Source of the DNA: an uncultured Clostridia bacterium
GTDB lineage: Bacteria; Bacillota; Clostridia; Oscillospirales; Acutalibacteraceae
DNA: 64,000 nt
Direction of reading: 5' to 3'
Assembly (NCBI GenBank): GCA_946187325.1
Contig: CAMHQC010000001.1
Location: 1 to 64,000, forward strand
The notes beneath the pieces are model-generated. The model did not search any database. It had not been told where the DNA came from and was given only the letters and a program-made list of their open reading frames with translations. The number at the start of each line of letters is the position of its first letter. The first letter of the stretch is position 1. The position numbers and the translations under genes are program-made. Below, piece after piece: positions 24,829 through 33,876 of this stretch.

Positions 24829-25905
24829 ATGCTTTTTAAAGATGTTTTTATTGATGTAACCAAAAAAGCCACAAAATTAAAAACTTCTGATTACCAAGAA
24901 AGCGGTAAATATCCAGTTGTGGATCAAGGACAAAAAGCTATAGCTGGTTATACTGATTTAGAAGATGGTTTGTTTACCGATGTGCCTGCTATTATTTTTG
25001 GTGATCATACACGAGTTATAAAATATATTGATACCCCTTTTTTTATTGGTGCTGACGGGGTAAAAGTAATAAAACATATAGATCAAAACATTGATTACAA
25101 GTATTTGTATTATTTGTTATCGTCTGTTAGAATACCTAATACAGGATATAATCGTCATTATAAATGGTTAAAAGAATCGGTGTTGCCAGAACACAACCAT
25201 AGCCAAAAAGCCATTATAGTAAATACATTGTCGTTAATTGATAGTTTAATAAAAAAGCAAAACGAATATGTATTGAAATTTGACGAGCTCGTTAAATCAC
25301 GGTTTGTGGAGATGTTTGGTAATCCAATCACAAATTCACATAATTTACCATTGAAAACGCTATCGGAATTAGGCGAGCTTGGTCGTGGAATATCAAAACA
25401 CCGTCCGAGGAACGCACCAGAGTTGTTAGGAGGGGTTTATCCTCTTATTCAAACGGGAGATGTTGCAAACGCAAGCCTTTATATCCTTGATTATAATTCA
25501 ACTTATTCCGAAACAGGCTTTAAGCAAAGCAAAATGTGGAGTAAAGGTACTTTATGTATTACTATTGCTGCTAATATTGCAAAAACCGCTATACTAACAT
25601 TCGATTCTTGTTTTCCTGATAGTGTTGTAGGATTTAATGCAAATGTATCAACAAATAATATCTTTATTCACTTTTGGTTTTCCTTCTTTCAAGAAATACT
25701 GGAAGAACAAGCTCCCGAATCTGCTCAAAAAAATATAAATCTAAAGATATTGAGTGAATTAAAAGTGATAGTTCCGCCCATTGAACTTCAACAGCAATTC
25801 GCCGACTTCGTAGCACAAACCGACAAATCGAAATTGGCAGTACAAAAAAGCATAGATAAATTAGAAATACTCAAAAAATCATTAATGCAGGAGTATTTCG
25901 GATAG
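24829..25905 (+). CDS. hsdS: Type I restriction specificity subunit
   Basis: 358 residues with two target-recognition halves separated by helical spacers. The first half runs to about residue 135 (QESGKYPVVDQGQKAIAGY), a helix follows (LIDSLIKKQNEYVLKFDELV), then the second half (LGELGRGISKHRPRN...), and a C-terminal helix (KSIDKLEILKKSLMQEYF). These are typical HsdS/MTase-associated TRD patterns. It reads DNA for the HsdM/HsdR complex. More AT-rich than hsdM and hsdR, as expected for a variable subunit exchanged by recombination. No inverted-repeat partner hsdS is nearby, so no phase-variation shuffle is evident. Confidence 0.92.
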   Translation: MLFKDVFIDVTKKATKLKTSDYQESGKYPVVDQGQKAIAGYTDLEDGLFTDVPAIIFGDHTRVIKYIDTPFFIGADGVKVIKHIDQNIDYKYLYYLLSSVRIPNTGYNRHYKWLKESVLPEHNHSQKAIIVNTLSLIDSLIKKQNEYVLKFDELVKSRFVEMFGNPITNSHNLPLKTLSELGELGRGISKHRPRNAPELLGGVYPLIQTGDVANASLYILDYNSTYSETGFKQSKMWSKGTLCITIAANIAKTAILTFDSCFPDSVVGFNANVSTNNIFIHFWFSFFQEILEEQAPESAQKNINLKILSELKVIVPPIELQQQFADFVAQTDKSKLAVQKSIDKLEILKKSLMQEYFG

Positions 25906-25908
25906 GGG

Positions 25909-26580
25909 ATGATAGAAATCAAAAAGTGGTTAAAACAGATAATAACATATTTTAAACCAATCAAAGGATACGGAACAATAGGAATGTACCAGAGAACTAT
26001 AGTTTATAGTTTGTGGGTTTTAGTGATATGTTTTTTGTTGTCTATTTTTCTTGAATTATTTAAAGGGAATAATACATTTCTCGGTTTTGTGGAAACATAT
26101 GCGATTGGAATAGCATGCAGTGATGTTGTTGTTATTGTAACATCAATAACTCAATTTAAATCAGAACGCGAAAGAATGGTTCGTGAATACTATTATTCTG
26201 TTTTTGAATTAGTTGTATATTTATATAATTTATTGGAGTGTAAAGAAGAAGGATGTTTAATAGAAACACATGATATTTCTTTAAAATTTGAAAAAACTGA
26301 AAGTTATATTGCTTCGATGTTTTGGTTTGATAAAACTAAGCAGGAGAAGTATTCAAAAGTAGTAGGAAGTATTCTTAGAATAAGAATAAATTATTTTAAA
26401 CATGAAAAAGAAAATGCCTCAAAAATATCTGCAAACTTTTTTGAGAAAAAAGATGTAGATGAATTGACACGAAATGCTGATGTGTTTTTTAAGAGTGTTA
26501 TGCCCGACTCAAGCACAAACAATCTTTTTGGTTTTTTCGATAAGAAATTAAAACAAAACATCTCAAACAAGGAGGAATAG
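25909..26580 (+). CDS. Two-helix membrane protein, SLATT-like, within type I locus
   Basis: 223 residues starting three bases after hsdS. Two adjacent transmembrane helices, IVYSLWVLVICFLLSIFLEL (about 31-50) and a second around residues 58-84 (TYAIGIACSDVVVIVTSI), are followed by about 140 residues of charged, helical cytosolic sequence. This topology resembles the two-TM effectors (SLATT/S-2TM) that pair with nucleotide-sensing Rossmann proteins in defence systems. It is followed two bases later by a DUF4062 protein, whose Rossmann/TIR-like fold fits the sensor side. Topology is seen; the effector reading is inferred and no family match was verified. Confidence 0.7.
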   Translation: MIEIKKWLKQIITYFKPIKGYGTIGMYQRTIVYSLWVLVICFLLSIFLELFKGNNTFLGFVETYAIGIACSDVVVIVTSITQFKSERERMVREYYYSVFELVVYLYNLLECKEEGCLIETHDISLKFEKTESYIASMFWFDKTKQEKYSKVVGSILRIRINYFKHEKENASKISANFFEKKDVDELTRNADVFFKSVMPDSSTNNLFGFFDKKLKQNISNKEE

Positions 26581-26582
26581 TT

Positions 26583-27626
26583 ATGGATAAAAGATATCAA
26601 GTGTTTGTAAGTTCAACATTTGAAGATTTACAAGATGAAAGAAAAGAAGTAATTCAAGTATTACTTGAATCAGATTGTATACCAGCGGGAATGGAATTGT
26701 TTCAGGCGTCTGATGATGACCAGTGGACATTGATAAAAAATGTAATCGATGATTGCGACTATTACTTAGTAATTATAGGTGGAAGATATGGGAGTACCAA
26801 TAAGGATGGTATCAGTTATACACAAATGGAGTATGAGTATGCTTTGAAAAAAGGGAAACCAATTCTTGCTTTTTTACACAAGGATCCCGGAAAGATTATT
26901 GCTGATAAAACAGAAAAGGTTCCAGAAAACAAGAAAAAACTTGAGGCTTTTAGAGAATTAGCCGAAAAGAAAGTAGTCAGATATTGGGATACTCCAGAAA
27001 ATCTTGGTGGTTTAGTTTCCAGAAGTATCCACAGTATTATTAAATCACACCCAGCTATAGGTTGGGTAAAGGCAGACAGTATTGTAGATGAAAAATCAGT
27101 TGCTGAGATTTCAAGACTTCAAAAAGCGAATGAAGAGTTAAAAACAAAATTAAAAGAAATATCAACAGAAGCTCCTAAAGGGAGCGAAGAATTAGCTCAA
27201 GGCGAGGATATGCTATATGTGGAGTATTCTGTTATTGCTGATTTTTTGATTGATGATGTATATGACGAAAAAGAAGTATATCTTTATAATTATTCTACTT
27301 GGAATCAGTTGTTTTCAGTTGTTGCACCCAGCATTATAATTGAACGTAACGAAGATGATGTTATAGAACTATTTAATGCTTACTTACGAGATGATAACAA
27401 AGGTGGAAATAGACTCATTAGTAAAACTCTAGACGATGGAAGAGAAGTTTACAGCGAAAGCATTTCTGATTTTAAAATAACGCAACAATCATTTGATAAA
27501 ATAAAGATTCAGTTAAAAGCATTGGGGTTAATTGATTTTGTTTTTGTTGATAACGAAACCTATTGGAAATTAACTCCTTACGGAGATTATATGATGACCA
27601 AATTGTTAGCGGTTAAAAAGCAGTAA
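26583..27626 (+). CDS. DUF4062 protein with C-terminal sensor-like domain
   Basis: 347 residues, GGAGGAATAG before the ATG. The N-terminus is DUF4062: QVFVSSTFEDLQDERKEV, then IPAGMELFQASDD, then DYYLVIIGGRYGS and YTQMEYEYALKKGKPILAF. This is a TIR/SLOG-like Rossmann fold found at the front of many signalling and defence proteins. A coiled coil (about 175-200) links it to a C-terminal alpha/beta domain of about 145 residues with an HTH-like end (DFVFVDNETYWKLTPYGDY). It lies between hsdS and hsdR, directly after the 2TM protein, likely as one functional pair. Confidence 0.83.
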   Translation: MDKRYQVFVSSTFEDLQDERKEVIQVLLESDCIPAGMELFQASDDDQWTLIKNVIDDCDYYLVIIGGRYGSTNKDGISYTQMEYEYALKKGKPILAFLHKDPGKIIADKTEKVPENKKKLEAFRELAEKKVVRYWDTPENLGGLVSRSIHSIIKSHPAIGWVKADSIVDEKSVAEISRLQKANEELKTKLKEISTEAPKGSEELAQGEDMLYVEYSVIADFLIDDVYDEKEVYLYNYSTWNQLFSVVAPSIIIERNEDDVIELFNAYLRDDNKGGNRLISKTLDDGREVYSESISDFKITQQSFDKIKIQLKALGLIDFVFVDNETYWKLTPYGDYMMTKLLAVKKQ

Positions 27627-27640
27627 ATAAGGTGATACAT

Positions 27641-30600
27641 ATGACCAACTTTGATTTCCTGAAAAAAGACAAAGGGTTTTCTTCGTTCGCGGACGTCGCG
27701 ATAAACGCCGAGAAGATTCTGCATATTGACACGTCCGCGTCGGTGCTTAATTGCCGCAGGGCTTTGGAGCTCGCGGTAAAGTGGATGTATTCTGTAGATA
27801 AAGACCTTTGTATGCCTTACCAGAGCACGCTGGCTGTTTTGACTTCTACCGAGGAGTTCAAGGCGATTGTGGACGATAGCATGATAAAGCGTATCGACTT
27901 TATTCGTATTGTCGGAAATGCCGCTGCTCATGAGGGTAGAAAGATAAGCGAAGTGCGCGCGGAGTTGTGTATCGAGAATCTGTTTTATTTTATGGACTTC
28001 CTCGCGTATTGCTATTCTACCGATTACGAGGAACAGGTTTTTAATCCCGATTTACTCAACCTCACTACTGAGGAAGCGTTGTCATATGTTACCGAAAAGA
28101 CGATTGATATAGACGAGCTTATCGAGGAAAATAAAAATCTCCGCGACGAGCTCACCGCCCGTCGTTCCGAACAGCATCCTAACTATAACCCCAAGCCTCT
28201 TGATAAAACTGAGTACGAAACCCGTAAACAATATATCGACGTTATGCTCGAGGACGCGGGTTGGGTTAAGGGTAAGGACTGGCTCGATGAGGTTGAGCTC
28301 CCAGGTATGCCTAACAAAAGCGAACTCGGGTATGCCGACTATGTGCTCTTTGCCGATAACGGAAAGCCCCTCGCTGTAATTGAAGCAAAGCGCACTTGCA
28401 AGGATCCCGCTGTCGGAAGACAGCAGGCTAAGCTTTACGCCGACATTCTTGAAAAACAATACGGCAGACGTCCCGTTATTTTCCTTACTAACGGCTTTGA
28501 TACGCGTATCGAGGATAATATCTATCCCGAGCGTAACGTAGCGTTTATTTACTCTAAACGTGACCTCGAAAAACTATTCAATCTCCAAACAAGACGTACA
28601 AGCCTCCAAAACATAACGGTCAATAAAAATATTGCGGGAAGATATTATCAGGAAGCAGCGGTAAAAGCTGTTTGTGACAGCTTTGAATTAAACCGTAGAA
28701 AAGCTCTGCTCGTTATGGCGACGGGCTCGGGTAAAACCAGGACAATTATCTCGCTTTGCGAGGTGCTCTTGCAGCATAACTGGGTTAAAAATATTCTTTT
28801 CCTCGCCGATAGAAATTCCCTGGTAACTCAGGCTAAGCGCAGCTTTGTGAATCTGTTGCCTGATTTATCTGTTACCAATCTGTGTGAGGATAAAGAGAAT
28901 TATAATGCCCACTGTGTGTTTTCTACATATCAGACAATGATGAATTGTATTGATAACGTTAAAGATGAAAAAGGTAAGCTTTTTACGGTAGGACATTTTG
29001 ACCTTGTTATTTGCGACGAGGCTCATCGTTCAATCTATAATAAGTACAGGGATATTTTTACATATTTTGACGCTCCGCTTGTAGGACTTACCGCTACGCC
29101 GAAGGATGAGGTCGAGAAAAATACCTATGAGATTTTTGACCTTCAGGATAAAGCTCCGACTTACGGATATGATCTTGCTCAAGCTGTTAAAGACGGATAT
29201 CTTGTTGACTTTATGTCTGTTGAAACAAAATTAAAGTTTATTGAGGAGGGTATTGTTTACGACGAACTTTCCGACGAAGATAAACAGGAGTACGAGGATA
29301 CCTTTGCTGATGAGGACGGAAATATGCCCGAGGCAATAGGTTCCTCTGCTCTTAACGAATGGATTTTTAACAGAGATACTATTCGCGAGGTTCTTAATAT
29401 TCTTATGACTAACGGTTTGAAGGTTGATTATGGTACTAAACTCGGAAAAAGTATTATTTTCGCGAAAAATCACCGTCACGCTGAGAAAATATTAAAAATC
29501 TTTAACGATGAATATCCTAAGTATAAAGGCTACGCTAAGGTTATTGATAACAAAATTAACTACGCTCAAAGTTTGATTGACGAGTTTTCCGAAGCGGATA
29601 AACTACCGCAGATTGCTATCTCGGTTGATATGCTCGATACAGGTATTGATGTTCCCGAAGTGCTTAACTTGGTGTTCTTTAAAAAAGTTATGAGTAAAGC
29701 GAAATTCTGGCAGATGATAGGTCGAGGAACGCGTCTTTGTCCGCGGCTTATCGACGGAGAAGATAAAAGTAAGTTTTATATATTCGACTTTTGCGGAAAT
29801 TTCGAGTTTTTCCGTATGAATCAGGGGAAACCGACCGCCAATATGATTGCCTTACAAGGAGCAATCTTCTTCCTTAAAGCTCAGATTATTTTTAAGCTTC
29901 AAGATATAGCTTTTCAAACTGACGAGCTGATTGATTTCAGAAAATCGCTTGTAGCTGATATGGTTAGAAAAGTTCGAGAGCTTAATAAAGATAATTTTGC
30001 TGTAAAGCAACACCTCAGATATGTTGAGACATTTTCTGAGCCTGAAAGCTATAACTTGCTAAGTAATCAGGATATATATGATATAAAAGACGAAGTCGCT
30101 CCTCTGATTATTCCTGATGAGGATGGGGCTAAAGCTGTGCGCTTTGACGCGCTTATGTATGGCATAGAGCTGGCGTATCTTGAAGGCAAAAGCTTCGGCA
30201 GAAGAAAAAGCGATTTGTTTAAAAAAGTCGCGGCTGTGGCTTCTGTTGCGAATATTCCCGAAATTATGGCTCAGTCAGAACTGATTAACACTGTTCTGCA
30301 TACAGATTACGTTGACAGAGCGGGGATAAATGAATTTGAAAATATTCGTCAAAGGCTGCGAAATCTGATGAAATATATTCCGTATGACGGCTTAATTTAC
30401 AATACCAATTTTACAGACGAGTTAGTTTCGATTGAATGGAATGAATCTGAACTCGAGAACGATGAACTGGATAATTATAAACAGAAAGTTGAGTTTTATA
30501 TACGACAACATCAAGATTTCGGCGCTATTTCTAAACTGAGAAGTAATGTGCCGCTTAATAAAGATGATGTAGCCGAGCTTGAGGAATTGCTTTGGACTAA

Positions 30601-30928
30601 GCTTGGTTCTAGGAGTGATTATGAAACTCAATGCGGAAACAAGCCTCTCGGTGAATTTGTCAGAGAAATCGTCGGTATGGATATGAACGCCGCGAAAGAA
30701 GCTTTCTCCGAGTACTTAAATGATGTTAATCTCGACAGCAGACAGATTTACTTTGTCAATCAAATCGTTGAGTATATTGTACACAACGGCGTGATGAAGG
30801 ATTTATCGGTTCTTCAAGAAGCTCCGTTTACAGACAGAGGCAGTATCGCTGAGGTGTTTACGGATGTGTCGCTTTGGCTCAGAATCCGTAAAACAATAGA
30901 GCTTGTAAACTCCAATGCCGCGGCGTAG
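27641..30928 (+). CDS. hsdR: Type I restriction endonuclease subunit
   Basis: 1095 residues from the ATG at 27641 (AAGGTGAT upstream). Domains in order: an N-terminal DUF4145-like helical region (NCRRALELAVKWMY, GNAAAHEG), a PD-(D/E)XK nuclease (YADYVLFADNGKPLAVIEAK with E-x-K) at about residues 225-265, a superfamily 2 motor with LLVMATGSGKTRTII (Walker A), DLVICDEAHRS (DEAH) and MIGRGTRLCPRL (motif VI), then a helical C-terminal region. It cuts DNA remotely after translocation in complex with HsdM and HsdS. Intact and full length. Confidence 0.95.
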   Translation: MTNFDFLKKDKGFSSFADVAINAEKILHIDTSASVLNCRRALELAVKWMYSVDKDLCMPYQSTLAVLTSTEEFKAIVDDSMIKRIDFIRIVGNAAAHEGRKISEVRAELCIENLFYFMDFLAYCYSTDYEEQVFNPDLLNLTTEEALSYVTEKTIDIDELIEENKNLRDELTARRSEQHPNYNPKPLDKTEYETRKQYIDVMLEDAGWVKGKDWLDEVELPGMPNKSELGYADYVLFADNGKPLAVIEAKRTCKDPAVGRQQAKLYADILEKQYGRRPVIFLTNGFDTRIEDNIYPERNVAFIYSKRDLEKLFNLQTRRTSLQNITVNKNIAGRYYQEAAVKAVCDSFELNRRKALLVMATGSGKTRTIISLCEVLLQHNWVKNILFLADRNSLVTQAKRSFVNLLPDLSVTNLCEDKENYNAHCVFSTYQTMMNCIDNVKDEKGKLFTVGHFDLVICDEAHRSIYNKYRDIFTYFDAPLVGLTATPKDEVEKNTYEIFDLQDKAPTYGYDLAQAVKDGYLVDFMSVETKLKFIEEGIVYDELSDEDKQEYEDTFADEDGNMPEAIGSSALNEWIFNRDTIREVLNILMTNGLKVDYGTKLGKSIIFAKNHRHAEKILKIFNDEYPKYKGYAKVIDNKINYAQSLIDEFSEADKLPQIAISVDMLDTGIDVPEVLNLVFFKKVMSKAKFWQMIGRGTRLCPRLIDGEDKSKFYIFDFCGNFEFFRMNQGKPTANMIALQGAIFFLKAQIIFKLQDIAFQTDELIDFRKSLVADMVRKVRELNKDNFAVKQHLRYVETFSEPESYNLLSNQDIYDIKDEVAPLIIPDEDGAKAVRFDALMYGIELAYLEGKSFGRRKSDLFKKVAAVASVANIPEIMAQSELINTVLHTDYVDRAGINEFENIRQRLRNLMKYIPYDGLIYNTNFTDELVSIEWNESELENDELDNYKQKVEFYIRQHQDFGAISKLRSNVPLNKDDVAELEELLWTKLGSRSDYETQCGNKPLGEFVREIVGMDMNAAKEAFSEYLNDVNLDSRQIYFVNQIVEYIVHNGVMKDLSVLQEAPFTDRGSIAEVFTDVSLWLRIRKTIELVNSNAAA

Positions 30929-30982
30929 ATTAAGAATTATGAGTGCCAGGGAGAATAACGAACAAATCAAAGAGCAAAAACG

Positions 30983-31105
30983 CACAAGCGCGGTCCCAAA
31001 TTAACGGAAACCGCGCTTGGCTTTTGATTGTGTCGCAGCAAAGAAGCCTCGTATTTTGTGTAGCAACAGCGAGCTTGTATAAAGCGGTTGTATGTTAACT
31101 TAGAA
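30983..31105 (+). repeat. Hairpin-headed backbone repeat, copy 2
   Basis: Counterpart of 1798-1920: arms CAAGCGCGG (30985-30993) and CCGCGCTTG (31011-31019), followed by the shared CTTTTGATTGTGTCGCA and AAAGCGGTTGTAT blocks. Probably terminates hsdR transcription. Confidence 0.7.
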
Positions 31106-31160
31106 AAAACTAAATTACAAGAGATTTAGAAAAATAATTAAACTATTCGACAAAGTTTTC

Positions 31161-31190
31161 TTGACGAGGGTGTCACTATGACAGTACAAT
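31161..31190 (+). promoter_or_regulatory. Promoter of a short leader RNA / HTH gene
   Basis: TTGACG (31161-31166), 18-bp spacer, TACAAT (31185-31190). The transcript would meet a strong terminator only about 55 bases later. Confidence 0.55.
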
Positions 31191-31217
31191 GAAGTGGGGC
31201 TGAAAAAGTCTGTATTG

Positions 31218-31262
31218 CCACTGCATCGCGAATTGATTTCGCGGTGTAGTGGTTTTTGTTTT
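31218..31262 (+). terminator. Attenuator-like terminator upstream of the HTH gene
   Basis: A 15-base arm at 31218-31232 (CCACTGCATCGCGAA) pairs with 31238-31252 with one or two mismatches, followed by TTTTTGTTTTG. It lies between the promoter and the HTH gene at 31321, so it either ends a small RNA of about 65 nt or attenuates the gene. Confidence 0.75.
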
Positions 31263-31320
31263 GCAATAATTTAGTTAAATCGTACAGCTAAATGACAAAA
31301 CAGAAATGGAGGTGTTAAAA

Positions 31321-31773
31321 ATGATTGCGGAAATGAGAATCAACGGCAAGCCGGTAGAGCCAAAAATTATAAAAGAAACAGAGAATAGTTTGAGTTGCAA
31401 AGGCACTATGGTGACCGCAACAATCCTATCAACTACAAATTACTTCCGTCTGCCGAATGATATTTTTAATCTGGATTTATGTGCGGAGGAGATTGCGGTC
31501 TATGCTTTCATCTTGCGAATGGAAAACCGCAGGACATATACATGCTTCCCGTCGTACAAAACTATCGGCAGGGCTTTGAAGATGAGTAAGAATACGGTGG
31601 CAAAATACGTCCACAGCCTTGCGGACAAGCGTTTAATTGAGCTTGAACAAACCTCGGTTACGGATAAGAATGGGAAGAAACGCAACGGTAATTTGCAGTA
31701 CAAAGTTTTGCCGATTAGTGGTGCTATGCAGGAGTTTTATGACAGGCAGTTGGCAAATTCAGGGCTGAAATAG
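31321..31773 (+). CDS. Helix-turn-helix plasmid/IME-type protein
   Basis: 150 residues, GGAGGTG upstream of the ATG at 31321. The second half is a winged-helix HTH: CFPSYKTIGRALKMSKNTVA, then VHSLADKRLIELEQT, as in replication-initiator or DnaD/RepA-N-like HTH proteins found at the front of Clostridia mobilisable elements. The stop codon lies inside the conserved repeat (candidate oriT copy 2). The corresponding gene is missing in the first element, where only sequence resembling its last codons remains just before 2598. A regulatory or replication-initiation role is likely but unproven. Confidence 0.72.
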   Translation: MIAEMRINGKPVEPKIIKETENSLSCKGTMVTATILSTTNYFRLPNDIFNLDLCAEEIAVYAFILRMENRRTYTCFPSYKTIGRALKMSKNTVAKYVHSLADKRLIELEQTSVTDKNGKKRNGNLQYKVLPISGAMQEFYDRQLANSGLK

Positions 31774-31867
31774 CCGAAATTATTTTGAAGCAGGAAAAAG
31801 CCGGGGGTCAACCCCGACGCAATACATCAGCCCGCAGAGCGGACTGTTCCGATTGTAAAGCCGTTTG
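31767..31867 (+). other. Candidate oriT region, copy 2
   Basis: Near-identical to 2598-2697, with the CGGGGGTCAACCCCG hairpin at 31802-31816. No relaxase follows: downstream lies a sigma/anti-sigma pair on the other strand. It is therefore an orphan transfer origin that could still be mobilised in trans by the relaxase at 3360-4880. Confidence 0.5.
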
Positions 31868-31915
31868 AGAAAGACGCTGTTTGTGGTGTCGGTTGCTAAT
31901 TGCACAGACGCTTTA

Positions 31916-31947
31916 TGAAAAAGCAGGAGCCGATAAATCGACTCCTG
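31916..31947 (-). terminator. Terminator of the sigma-factor transcript
   Basis: CAGGAG (31924-31929) and CTCCTG (31942-31947) with inner CGAT/ATCG pairing; on the minus strand the stem is followed by a T tract (complement of GAAAAA). Confidence 0.8.
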
Positions 31948-31966
31948 AAAAACTAATATATGTTTA

Positions 31967-32431
31967 TTATTTTAACATTTGTTTAAGCAGTAACCGTCCT
32001 TTGTTCAGACGGCTGTTGACGGTTCCCTCGGGGATATGCAGAATACGCTTTATATCTTTTATGGGGTAATCCTCAATGTAGTAAAGAATGATTGTGATTC
32101 TGATTTTAGGCGGCAGACTGTCAATGGCTTCACCCAACTCAACGCTTAGATATGGATTATCGCGCGACGCGACATCGGGGAGATTATCCTCGATGTCAGA
32201 GCGTCGGCTGTTTTCTTTGAGCTGTCTGTTGCAGCAGTTTATCAGAATCCTTACAAGCCATGTTGAAAAGTATTCTTCTTTTTTAAGAGAATTAAGATTT
32301 TTATATGCTTTGAGTATAGCGTCATGGACGGCGTCTTGCGCGTCAGCCTCATTTCTCAGCATTGACATTGAAATTCTGTACAGCTTTTGCTCGTTTTGAA
32401 GCACGAGCCTTTCAAAAACAGCGTTGTCCAT
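31967..32431 (-). CDS. ECF-type RNA polymerase sigma factor
   Basis: 154 residues; the ATG at 32431 is taken because GAGGGTG precedes it and the product then starts MDNAVFERLVLQNEQKLYR, as usual for region 2 of ECF sigma factors. Region 2 (RISMSMLRNEADAQDAVHDA, STWLVRILINCCN) and region 4 (LPPKIRITIILYYIEDYPIK, IPEGTVNSRLNKGRLLLK) are both visible. It is the second gene of a two-gene minus-strand operon behind its probable anti-sigma factor, one base after that gene's stop. Confidence 0.92.
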   Translation of the reverse strand: MDNAVFERLVLQNEQKLYRISMSMLRNEADAQDAVHDAILKAYKNLNSLKKEEYFSTWLVRILINCCNRQLKENSRRSDIEDNLPDVASRDNPYLSVELGEAIDSLPPKIRITIILYYIEDYPIKDIKRILHIPEGTVNSRLNKGRLLLKQMLK

Positions 32432-32432
32432 A

Positions 32433-33728
32433 TTACCGCACCCTCGTAAAGTAGGTAAGGTCGTAATCGTTACCATACTTGTCCAGATCAGCATTGTCAG
32501 GCTCGTTGCTAATTGTCAAACACGCTTTGTTTAGTTGGCTTTCATAGACCGTAAATCCAATTGTATAGGTGTGTGATTCACCTTTTTTTAGATTACCGGT
32601 ATAGATATCGTTGCCGGATTTGATGTCCTTATTGTACTGTATCATAGTAATTGTTGAGTCAGGATTCAACAGATCACCGTTCTTGTTTTTGTCAAGGTAT
32701 TCAATTCCGAAGTTAAGACCAAATGTCGGTTCGTTACTATGGTTTGTATATGTTACTTTGGCAACAACAAATTTCATTTTCTCGGTTTTTGAGCTGATTA
32801 GCTTATCCTCTGTATTCACTCCGTCACCGTATTCCCATTTTTCGTTTTTTTGCGGAATCAGGTTGAAGTTACTATCAATGTGATTGCCAAAATCATCGCC
32901 CTCGAAGTAGTATTTGTTTTTATCTTTATCAAAGGGTTTGTCAAGTATTTTAATACTGTCTATTTTGTAGGAAATGCTAAGGTCAAGGTCGTTGCCGTAG
33001 GTTACCTCTTTTCCTATAGAGAGAGGAAGATATTTAGATTCTTTCAGGAAGTATCCTATCTCAGCTTTGGTTCCGTCATCAGGAGATACATATTCCGTAT
33101 GATTATTTTTAGTTCCTTCGGTAATCGAAACACCTTTAATAAATGTCAACGCTTCTTTTACCTTGATATCGGCACCGACATAACAAGTCAGCAGGATATT
33201 AACATTCTCAAAAAAGGTTTCAATTCTGCTTGTATATCCTCCTTTGTCCTTGATAATATACGCCTGATTGCCGTTTATGGTAGTTTCCTTATATTCCTTT
33301 ACGTTTTTAAGCAGCTCAGTTTTACTGTTCTTTTCGGGACGTATAAGTAAAAACGAAAGATAGTTGTCAGAGGAATCAATATCCTTTTCGTATTTAATAT
33401 TGCCGCTGTTTTTGGATTTTTTAAAGCCTTTTGGAATTTTTACATTTAGCTTTACATACTTTGGCGATTTGCTTGAGGACTTTGAATCCATTTTCAGCTC
33501 AAGCCCGTATTCGCCCTTTTTTGAGGCAAATATCGGGAGAATCTTGTTAACAGCAAATACTGAGGATGGAATCAGCGCGATTATAATAATCGCAGCAATT
33601 ATTGCCCTTATGGGATGTTTCAGGTGAAATCTCTTCTTTTCAGTTAGTTTTGCTTCGTCAATTGCAGACTGAACGCTGTAATGGAAACGCTCAGGTACGG
33701 GTTTGAATGCGGATTTTAGATTTTTCAT
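32433..33728 (-). CDS. Membrane-anchored anti-sigma factor with DUF4367-like domain
   Basis: 431 residues from the ATG at 33728 (AAAGGA upstream). A short cytosolic segment (about 1-45, PVPERFHYSVQSAIDEAKL) that could bind sigma is followed by one transmembrane helix (IRAIIAAIIIIALIPSSVFA, about 46-65) and a long extracytoplasmic part. The first extracellular domain resembles DUF4367 (residues 90-200); the second (about 215-430) is an Ig-like region. The gene precedes the sigma gene, the reverse of the common order. Likely senses an envelope signal and releases the sigma factor. Confidence 0.8.
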   Translation of the reverse strand: MKNLKSAFKPVPERFHYSVQSAIDEAKLTEKKRFHLKHPIRAIIAAIIIIALIPSSVFAVNKILPIFASKKGEYGLELKMDSKSSSKSPKYVKLNVKIPKGFKKSKNSGNIKYEKDIDSSDNYLSFLLIRPEKNSKTELLKNVKEYKETTINGNQAYIIKDKGGYTSRIETFFENVNILLTCYVGADIKVKEALTFIKGVSITEGTKNNHTEYVSPDDGTKAEIGYFLKESKYLPLSIGKEVTYGNDLDLSISYKIDSIKILDKPFDKDKNKYYFEGDDFGNHIDSNFNLIPQKNEKWEYGDGVNTEDKLISSKTEKMKFVVAKVTYTNHSNEPTFGLNFGIEYLDKNKNGDLLNPDSTITMIQYNKDIKSGNDIYTGNLKKGESHTYTIGFTVYESQLNKACLTISNEPDNADLDKYGNDYDLTYFTRVR

Positions 33729-33868
33729 ATTTGTCATTCCTTTCATCTTTGAATGATCATTCTGTATATTAGAGCGTTTAACACCAAAAAAACTTCATTT
33801 ATTTTATCATATTTTTTACCTTATTGAAACAAAGTCAGAAAATCAACTGAGTTTGCCTTGTTGTACTG
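33729..33868. other. Upstream region of the anti-sigma operon
   Basis: AT-rich, with TATGAT/GATAAAAT-like -10 candidates on the minus strand; no gene. Confidence 0.3.
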
Positions 33869-33876
33869 CGTGCCGC

